Assembly: GCA_016795545.1 (NCBI GenBank)
Contig: JAEUGX010000006.1
Span: 1-49,267 of the forward strand
Length of the DNA: 49,267 bases
Direction: 5' to 3'
Source: Opitutaceae bacterium
GTDB taxonomy: Bacteria; Verrucomicrobiota; Verrucomicrobiia; Opitutales; Opitutaceae
Shown one piece after another: positions 44,513 to 49,267 of this stretch (positions are counted from its first letter, which is position 1; every line of letters begins with the position of its first letter). Below the pieces are notes generated by a model that was given only the letters and a program-made list of their open reading frames with translations, searched no databases and was not told the origin of the DNA. The translations under genes were made by a program, and so were the position numbers.

Positions 44513-45391
44513 TTAAGTGGCCGAGGCGCCGTCGCCGCCACTGCGATGTTCGCTGTGATGGCGGCCGCGTCCGCCGCGGCTGCGGCGGCGCTGGCCTTCG
44601 GCCTGGCCGCGACCGCGTCCGCCGCGATGGCGACCGTGGGAACGCGGGCCGTCATGGCGCGGCTCGCCGGCGTGGTTCTCCTCCGCGGCCGGAGCCTCCG
44701 GGGCGCCGCCGAAGAGGGACTTCAGCCACCCGAGGAAGCCACCGGACTTGGCGGGAGCCGGGGCGGGAGGGGGAGCGGAGGCGCGCGGGGCGGCCGGGGC
44801 GCTTTCACGCGGGGCGCCGCCGTAGTTGGACGGCGTCGGCACGTAAACATGCCCGGGACGGACGTAGAGGAACTTCTCGGGCGTCGGGATTTCCTGGCGC
44901 GGAGCGCGCTCGGGGCGCTCCTCGCGGCGGGGACGATCGGAACGCGGTTCGCGCTGGGGCCGGAACCCCTCGCTTTCCCAGGTCTGGGCCGGCACGGCCT
45001 TCGGCTGCTCGGGCTCGAGGATGTTAAGCTCGGCGGGAGTCTCCTTTTCCGGCGCGGGAGCGACGGAGACGGGGGATTCGGGCTCGGCCACGATCGGAGC
45101 GGCTATGGGAGCCGGTGCGGCGGCCGCAGCCGGTGCCGGGGCGGGGTCCGCTGGCGTTTCGGCCGGAGCGAACGGGTTCTGATACTCACGCGGGGCGTTG
45201 ACGACTTCGATCGCGGTGGGTGTGTATCCGGGGGTGGCCGTTGTGGCCGCGGCGGCTGTGCCGGCCGACGGACGTTTTCCCCGGGCGAGGCCAGAGCCGC
45301 GGGTGGAGCCGAACGTAGGGAACTCGGCGGCAGGCGCCGGTGAGGTCGCGGTGGCTTCGGCGGGAGCACCTGACGATTCTGTGGAGGACAT
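44513..45391 (-). CDS. Ala/Pro-rich protein with basic RGG-like C-terminus
   Basis: This 292-residue protein is mostly low-complexity. An N-terminal Ala/Pro/Thr-rich region (1-120) precedes an Arg/Glu-rich stretch (about 145-170, RSDRPRREERPERAPRQE). A short possibly ordered motif follows (KFLYVRPGHVYVPTPSNYGG), then KSGGFLGWLKSLFGG and a strongly basic Gly/Arg/His tail (GRHRGGRGRGQ and RRRSRGGRGRHH). There is no signal peptide or TM. RGG-type tails commonly bind RNA, so an RNA-associated role is plausible but inferred. It has a long 5' region (45392-45606 holds no gene; it includes palindrome GCCTTAAGGC at 45418-45427) and a strong terminator. Confidence 0.72.
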   Translation of the reverse strand: MSSTESSGAPAEATATSPAPAAEFPTFGSTRGSGLARGKRPSAGTAAAATTATPGYTPTAIEVVNAPREYQNPFAPAETPADPAPAPAAAAAPAPIAAPIVAEPESPVSVAPAPEKETPAELNILEPEQPKAVPAQTWESEGFRPQREPRSDRPRREERPERAPRQEIPTPEKFLYVRPGHVYVPTPSNYGGAPRESAPAAPRASAPPPAPAPAKSGGFLGWLKSLFGGAPEAPAAEENHAGEPRHDGPRSHGRHRGGRGRGQAEGQRRRSRGGRGRHHSEHRSGGDGASAT

Positions 45392-45606
45392 GTCTATGTT
45401 GTTGGTTGAAAGCGCCTGCCTTAAGGCGGCGGCGCGGGTTGTGATGCCAGCCGGAGCCAGGAAATCTCGCTCAACACCGCGACGGAGCGCGGCGTAGACA
45501 GCGGCAATAACGTTACAAAGTCATCCAGGTGGCTGACTAGGGCAACCTAATTTTTCCCGGGGGACGGGCTTGCCAGTGGCGGGGGCTGCTCCCACGCTCG
45601 CGATTC

Positions 45607-45978
45607 ATGGATAAACTCGAGGAGATTTTTCGTATGCAAGACGCGCTGAATAAGCGCATTGGAGTAAATCTGCCACCGCCGTCCGACGAGGAGAAGGCGA
45701 AGTGGATTTTGAATTACACGCGGGCCATGCAGCAGGAAACGGCCGAGCTGATCGACAGCGTGCCTTGGAAGTGGTGGGCAAAGTATCAGAAATTTGATGA
45801 GCAGAACGCCAAAGTCGAGGTGGTGGACCTGTTTCATTTCCTGGTGTCGCTGGCGCAGACGCTGGGCATGACGCCGGACGATGTTTACCAGGCCTACGTC
45901 AAGAAGAACGCGGTCAACCACCAGCGGCAGGAATCCGGCTACGTGAAGAAGGACGAGGCGGATTCGAAGCACATCTGA
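45607..45978 (+). CDS. dimeric dUTPase-like (all-alpha NTP pyrophosphohydrolase)
   Basis: This 123-residue all-alpha protein fits the dimeric dUTPase_2/MazG-like superfamily, which hydrolyses dUTP or related NTPs to the monophosphate. Key features are the two acidic metal-binding helices (QQETAELIDSVPWKWW and KVEVVDLFHFLVSLAQTLG) and the C-terminal KKNAVNHQRQESGY. The PWKWW segment and HFLVS are typical of dUTPase_2 proteins of trypanosomatids, phages and bacteria. Substrate (dUTP versus dCTP or others) is inferred. It starts after a 215-base gap and converges on the thioesterase gene with 8 bases between stops. Confidence 0.82.
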   Translation: MDKLEEIFRMQDALNKRIGVNLPPPSDEEKAKWILNYTRAMQQETAELIDSVPWKWWAKYQKFDEQNAKVEVVDLFHFLVSLAQTLGMTPDDVYQAYVKKNAVNHQRQESGYVKKDEADSKHI

Positions 45979-45986
45979 GGCGGACC

Positions 45987-46454
45987 TCAGAGCAGGGCCA
46001 CGAAAGTGCCGTGAAACTTGACGGCAGGTTTGCCGTTGTGGCCCTCGACGAGGGAGTCGAGTTCCATGCGGGCTTTCTGATTTCGCCTGAGATCGGAGAA
46101 GAAGTCGGCAATTGTTTCGGCCGGAGGACGGGTACAGACGGCACGGAGGGGGCCTTTGACGGCTTGGCGGTAGTGGGCGCAGCTTTTTTTCACGACGACG
46201 TGGCCGTCGAGCCCCGCCTCGCGCAGCAGCATCCAGAGGGCGGCGTAGCAGGCGAGCGTTGGAAGGGCGTGCAGCGAGCCGCCGAAGGCGGAGCCTAGGT
46301 GATTGATGTTTGGCTCGAGCGGGGCTTCGAGGATGAGGCGCTGGGTGCCGCTTTCGATGACGCGGATGCCCATGTTGCGAGTGAGGGGGATCTTTTCGTG
46401 AAGGAAGGCTTCGAGGACCGAAGGTTCCAGGCTGGAAGGATTATCTGGGCTCAT
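45987..46454 (-). CDS. hot-dog thioesterase (YiiD C-terminal domain type)
   Basis: This 155-residue protein looks like a YiiD_C (PF09500) thioesterase. It has an N-terminal helix, PLTRNMGIRVIESGTQRLILEAPLEPN, the conserved NHLGSAFGGSLHALPTLACYA helix of the hot-dog fold, and VVVKKSCAHYRQAVKGPLRA. The substrate is presumably an acyl-CoA or acyl-ACP, but is not determinable. I chose the ATG at 46454, because the upstream 18 codons have no similarity. It is divergent from the transposase-like gene across 149 bases that contain a 16-bp palindrome. Confidence 0.82.
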   Translation of the reverse strand: MSPDNPSSLEPSVLEAFLHEKIPLTRNMGIRVIESGTQRLILEAPLEPNINHLGSAFGGSLHALPTLACYAALWMLLREAGLDGHVVVKKSCAHYRQAVKGPLRAVCTRPPAETIADFFSDLRRNQKARMELDSLVEGHNGKPAVKFHGTFVALL

Positions 46455-46523
46455 GCACGCGTTTGACGAAAAGAGAAAAGGCGGGTTTGGGGATGACTCC
46501 AACAGCAATCGATAGAGCCGATC

Positions 46524-46539
46524 GGATTGAGCTCAATCC
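46524..46539. repeat. perfect 16-bp palindrome upstream of HUH-like gene
   Basis: GGATTGAGCTCAATCC is an exact palindrome in the divergent region between the thioesterase and the Y1-transposase-like gene, 64 bases before the latter. It could be an operator or a relic of a REP-type element recognised by the transposase-like protein. There is no second copy in the window that I could find. Confidence 0.6.
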
Positions 46540-46603
46540 AAGTAGGGACAGACTGCTTTCCGTTGACTGAGCGTGGCGCAAATTCGCATTTTTCCGACCT
46601 CGC

Positions 46604-47599
46604 ATGCGGCAGGCCCGGATCAAGGTTCCGTCGGACGAGGGCCCGGGGACGTACCATGTCATTTCCCGTACCGTTAACGGCGAGCGTCTCTTCGACGACC
46701 TCGCCAAGGAAGTCCTCCGCAAGCAGCTCCGCCAGGTGGCCGCATATTGCGGTGTCGAGATTTTCACTTACGCGATCCTCTCCAATCATTTCCATGCCCT
46801 CGTCTACGTCCCGCGTCGCGTGCCGCTCAACGACGCGGAACTCCTCCGCCGGCACGCGATCCTTTATCCGCGGCTGACCCCAAGCCAGAAGGCCCGGCTC
46901 GACGCGATCCGCGCGCAACTGGCCGCCAACGGTAAGGAGGCCGTGGCCTGGCGCCGCCGCCAGCAGGCTCTCATGCACGATCTCTCGCCGTTCATGAAGC
47001 TGCTCAAGCAGCGCTTCTCAATTTGGTTCAACCGGCGCCACCACCGCTTCGGTACGCTTTGGGCCGAGCGATTCCGCAGCGCGCTCATCGAGCCGAAACG
47101 CCAACTCCTCGAAACCGTTGCCGCCTACATCGACTTGAACGCAGTCCGTGCCGGCCTGGCGGTTGATCCCAAGGATTATCGTTTCTGTGGTTATGCGGAA
47201 GCGGTCGCGGGTTCGACGGCTGCGCGCCAAGGCCTTAGCGCCGTGTTGGGTGCCCGTGATCAGCCGTGGTCCTGCGTCCAGGCGGACTACCGGCTGCTGC
47301 TTTTCGGGACCGGAGCGGCGCCCCGGTTGAGCGCCAACACGATTTCCGCGGAGTCCACGACCGGCGTGATCCGCGCCGGTGGCCGGCTCACTCGGCGGGA
47401 GATCCTGCGCTGCCGCCTGCGGTATTTCAGCGACGGTGCCGTGCTCGGTAGCGCGGCCTTTGTTTCCGCCCAGCTCGCCCGCCTGCGGCGTCGGGGTCTC
47501 TTGCTTCCTCGCACCGCCCCCCGCCGGCTGCCGCGGGGCTGGCCTTGGTGCGGGCTCACCACACTGCGCCGGCTTCGGGGGCCGCCGCTGCCGGGCTGA
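46604..47599 (+). CDS. REP-associated/Y1-type (IS200-like) transposase family protein, possibly catalytically altered
   Basis: This 331-residue protein has an N-terminal Y1_Tnp (HUH) domain: GTYHVISRTVNGERLF, the metal-binding His62-x-His64 in ILSNHFHALV, and FMKLLKQRFSIWFNRRHHRFGTLWAERFRS. In related REP-associated tyrosine transposases, the nucleophilic Tyr lies in the helix where this protein has QRFSIWFN, with Phe instead. Another Tyr (about 175, VAAYIDLNAVRAGL) is a family-conserved residue. C-terminal to about 190 is an Arg-rich region. It is a single gene without IS ends, so probably a domesticated or host-resident copy. Its flanks carry a 16-bp palindrome but no visible REP array. Confidence 0.85.
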   Translation: MRQARIKVPSDEGPGTYHVISRTVNGERLFDDLAKEVLRKQLRQVAAYCGVEIFTYAILSNHFHALVYVPRRVPLNDAELLRRHAILYPRLTPSQKARLDAIRAQLAANGKEAVAWRRRQQALMHDLSPFMKLLKQRFSIWFNRRHHRFGTLWAERFRSALIEPKRQLLETVAAYIDLNAVRAGLAVDPKDYRFCGYAEAVAGSTAARQGLSAVLGARDQPWSCVQADYRLLLFGTGAAPRLSANTISAESTTGVIRAGGRLTRREILRCRLRYFSDGAVLGSAAFVSAQLARLRRRGLLLPRTAPRRLPRGWPWCGLTTLRRLRGPPLPG

Positions 47600-47626
47600 G
47601 CGCCGGGCGCGAAGGGTATTCGCCGC

Positions 47627-49111
47627 CTACGGGCCGAAATTCCAGAGCGGCATCGGGTCGCCGAACGACACCACTTCATCCAGGTAGCTGCCGGTCTGCG
47701 GACTCGGCGGCAGGATGAAATGGGTGTTCTCCTTCCACTCGAGCATGCGATAACCGACGAGCGCGCGCCATTTTCCGTCGGCCAGGCGAACGATGCCGCC
47801 GGTGCCATGATCGGCCGCCCAAACGGTGCCGTGCGGCGGCAGACCGAACTCGGTGCGCGGGTCGCGGACGATGAACTGCGCATCGAACCCGTTGCGACCC
47901 TCGTTCAGCGGCCAGAGGCAAAGCGTGCTGCGTTCGCCGCGCCAGCCCACGGGCTCGAGCCGCGACACGCCGCCGTCGGAGTGGAGGGTCGGTGGCAGGA
48001 AGAACTGCGGCTGATAAAGGTTGGCGACAAGGTAGGGCGTGCCGTCGACCGCGCGGTTCAGCGTCACGGGCACGCTGGGGATCATGCCGTTGAGGTTGAG
48101 GCGGGGCTCCCAGGGAGCGCCGGCCGACGCCTGGCGCCAGAGCCGGATCGGTGGTCCCATTGCGCGCGGCGCGCGGGCGTGCATCAGCAGGCTGCCGTCC
48201 AGGTCGCGGATGATCGACGGCTCCATCGAGCTGTCCTCCGGCGTCACCGGCTCGTAGCCGAGCGGCCGCCACTCGCCGTCGACCCGGCGCCAGCGCGTGA
48301 GCCCGGCGCCGTGGGTCGCCGCGCCCAGCCGGTGCACGGTCAGGCCCGTGAGCAGGTCGTCCCCGTCGGCGATGGCACACGCCATGCCTGCGCTGCTCAC
48401 CCGAAAGCCGGGGAAGAAGTCGGTGTCCGCCAGCTTCACCGGCGCGCTGATGGTGAAGTGCGCTCCGTCGTACCGGAGCTGGTAGACCTCGAAGAAGCGG
48501 TAGCGGCGGGCGTCGCCATAGGCGGCGTAACCGATCCGGTCCGGGGCCGTGTACAAGACGGACTCGCTGGCGTCGAGCGGCCACGCCGCCGCCGTCGACA
48601 GGGCAAAGCCCGTGCCGGCGTGCGGGTGGGGCGAGCCGTCGGGACGCCGCGCGCCCAGCGGCACGAAGCCCAGCAGTCCCGGATATTTCATCATGATCGC
48701 CGGGCGGCCGCCGTTGTTGGGATTCGGCGCCACGTAGTTGCGCGACACGAGGTGGGTCGACCGGGCGGAGAACGGGCTCGCCTGGTCGAAGAGAATGATG
48801 TCCGAGCCGCCCTCGAAATCCTGGCCCGGTCCGCCGCACATCTTCAGGTTGCAGTAGAGCCCGGCCAGGTTCGGCGCCACCTGGAACGGGTAGCTCAGCA
48901 TGTAGCGCCAGGTTTCGCCGGCGGGCGCGTCCGGCGGCGACTCGAGCGCCTTCGGGTTGCGGATGATCCGGTGAATGCCCCGGCGGAGCGGGGCGCCGGC
49001 CGGGGCGGCCGTGCCGGCCCGTGCGCCGGCCGCGCCCGCGCCCAGGGCCAGGGCGCCGGCGGCGAGGCCGCGGGCGAAATCACGACGAGTGAGGGCGGAG
49101 GAATCGGGCAT
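47627..49111 (-). CDS. Tat-exported protein, possible beta-propeller (sialidase-like), first of tandem paralogues
   Basis: This 494-residue protein has a twin-arginine signal (SALTRRDFARGLAAGALALGAGAAGARAG). The mature part is beta-rich with several repeats resembling sialidase/BNR-type propeller blades (MEPSIIRDLDGSLLMHAR, TPYLVANLYQPQFF, GTVWAADHGTGGIVRLADGKW). I do not recognise a defined family and see no certain catalytic residues; a periplasmic carbohydrate-active role is only a guess. The frame is open upstream of 49111, but the Tat signal fixes the ATG. Its 3' end is nearly identical to the gene entering at the right edge. It converges on the transposase-like gene. Confidence 0.68.
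   Translation of the reverse strand: MPDSSALTRRDFARGLAAGALALGAGAAGARAGTAAPAGAPLRRGIHRIIRNPKALESPPDAPAGETWRYMLSYPFQVAPNLAGLYCNLKMCGGPGQDFEGGSDIILFDQASPFSARSTHLVSRNYVAPNPNNGGRPAIMMKYPGLLGFVPLGARRPDGSPHPHAGTGFALSTAAAWPLDASESVLYTAPDRIGYAAYGDARRYRFFEVYQLRYDGAHFTISAPVKLADTDFFPGFRVSSAGMACAIADGDDLLTGLTVHRLGAATHGAGLTRWRRVDGEWRPLGYEPVTPEDSSMEPSIIRDLDGSLLMHARAPRAMGPPIRLWRQASAGAPWEPRLNLNGMIPSVPVTLNRAVDGTPYLVANLYQPQFFLPPTLHSDGGVSRLEPVGWRGERSTLCLWPLNEGRNGFDAQFIVRDPRTEFGLPPHGTVWAADHGTGGIVRLADGKWRALVGYRMLEWKENTHFILPPSPQTGSYLDEVVSFGDPMPLWNFGP
47639..47757. repeat. direct repeat copy A (3' end of first paralogue)
   Basis: This roughly 119-base segment is about 87-90% identical, without gaps, to 49141-49259 (offset 1502 bases). 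Both encode the conserved C-terminus (MLEWKENTHFILPPSPQTG and what follows). Most differences are at third codon positions, which shows that both copies have been under coding selection. Confidence 0.85.
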
Positions 49112-49134
49112 GGCCGGTGGCGTGTTCGCGGGAA

Positions 49135-49267
49135 TCAGAAATTCCAGAGCGGCACCGGGTCGCCGAACGACACCACTTCGTCGAGGTAGCTGCCGGTCTG
49201 CGGGCTGGGCGGGAGGATGAAGTGGGTGTTCTCCTTCCATTCGAGCATGCGGTAGCCCATGACGCAG
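49135..49267 (-). CDS. second tandem paralogue of the Tat-exported protein (3' end only, partial)
   Basis: Only the last 43 or so codons are inside the window, ending at a TGA at 49135-49137. The translation (GYRMLEWKENTHFILPP, then SYLDEVVSFGDPVPLWNF) is almost identical to the C-terminus of the gene at 47627-49111, which ends two residues later (WNFGP). It precedes that gene on the same strand with 23 bases between its stop and the next ATG, so the two are probably cotranscribed. The rest lies beyond the right edge. Confidence 0.88.
   Translation of the reverse strand, partial: CVMGYRMLEWKENTHFILPPSPQTGSYLDEVVSFGDPVPLWNF
49141..49259. repeat. direct repeat copy B (3' end of second paralogue)
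   Basis: This is the partner of the repeat at 47639-47757. The spacing of about 1.5 kb equals one gene plus its short intergenic gap, as expected for a tandem gene duplication. Whether more copies follow beyond the window is unknown. Confidence 0.85.

Overview
This window is GC-rich, densely coded bacterial chromosome. Several genes start on GTG and few have a clear Shine-Dalgarno sequence. The gene content and the Ala/Pro-rich and Arg/Gly-rich protein styles suggest a member of the Verrucomicrobiota, probably an Opitutaceae relative. That placement is an inference from style and was not tested by marker-gene search. I see no rRNA, tRNA, CRISPR array, prophage or integrative element. The only mobile-type gene is one HUH (Y1) transposase-like protein near the right edge.

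Layout. 1-1.4 kb: end of an ECF-type sigma factor and a single-pass membrane protein. 1.4-7 kb: class II fumarase, a YjbQ-family protein, class I fumarase, a KdsD-type sugar-phosphate isomerase and a LysM lipoprotein. 7-18.6 kb: a complete reductive pyrimidine-degradation locus. It holds PreT/PreA dihydropyrimidine dehydrogenase, dihydropyrimidinase, an N-carbamoyl-beta-alanine amidohydrolase, an AGXT2-type aminotransferase, a CoA-acylating (methyl)malonate-semialdehyde dehydrogenase and an NCS1 permease, followed by two bacterial PH-domain genes. 18.6-23.1 kb: a class I aminotransferase, a Rossmann protein, a Gly-rich lipoprotein, a putative 2OG-Fe(II) oxygenase and a DUF481 outer-membrane protein. 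23.2-29 kb: a THEP1-like NTPase fused to a membrane domain, a ChrA transporter, a CusF-like copper protein, and a WD40 gene coupled to a COG0523 (CobW-type) metallochaperone.

29-34.5 kb: a DUF1653 protein, pyruvate kinase with a WalJ-like MBL hydrolase, and a three-gene set (PTPS, FolE2, SDR) that fits tetrahydrobiopterin synthesis. 34.5-38 kb: a glycosyltransferase closely resembling Agrobacterium mannosylfructose-phosphate synthase. Next to it lies a protein fusing the matching HAD phosphatase to a GH100 (neutral invertase)-like domain. This is the most interesting gene pair in the window. 38-42 kb: a creBCD set with unusually many inverted repeats in its leader. 42-49.3 kb: ruvB overlapping a divergent murA-like gene, a disordered Arg/Gly-rich protein with a strong terminator, a dimeric dUTPase-like protein, a thioesterase, the transposase-like protein, and two tandem paralogous Tat-exported proteins, the second cut by the window edge.

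The metabolic genes form three logical units. Uracil or thymine would be imported and degraded to acetyl-CoA or propionyl-CoA, with beta-alanine (or 3-aminoisobutyrate) as intermediate. GTP would be converted to a reduced biopterin. A sugar nucleotide plus fructose-6-phosphate would yield a non-reducing disaccharide that the GH100-like domain may also degrade. All functions are assigned from motifs and remembered family sequences. No database search was run.
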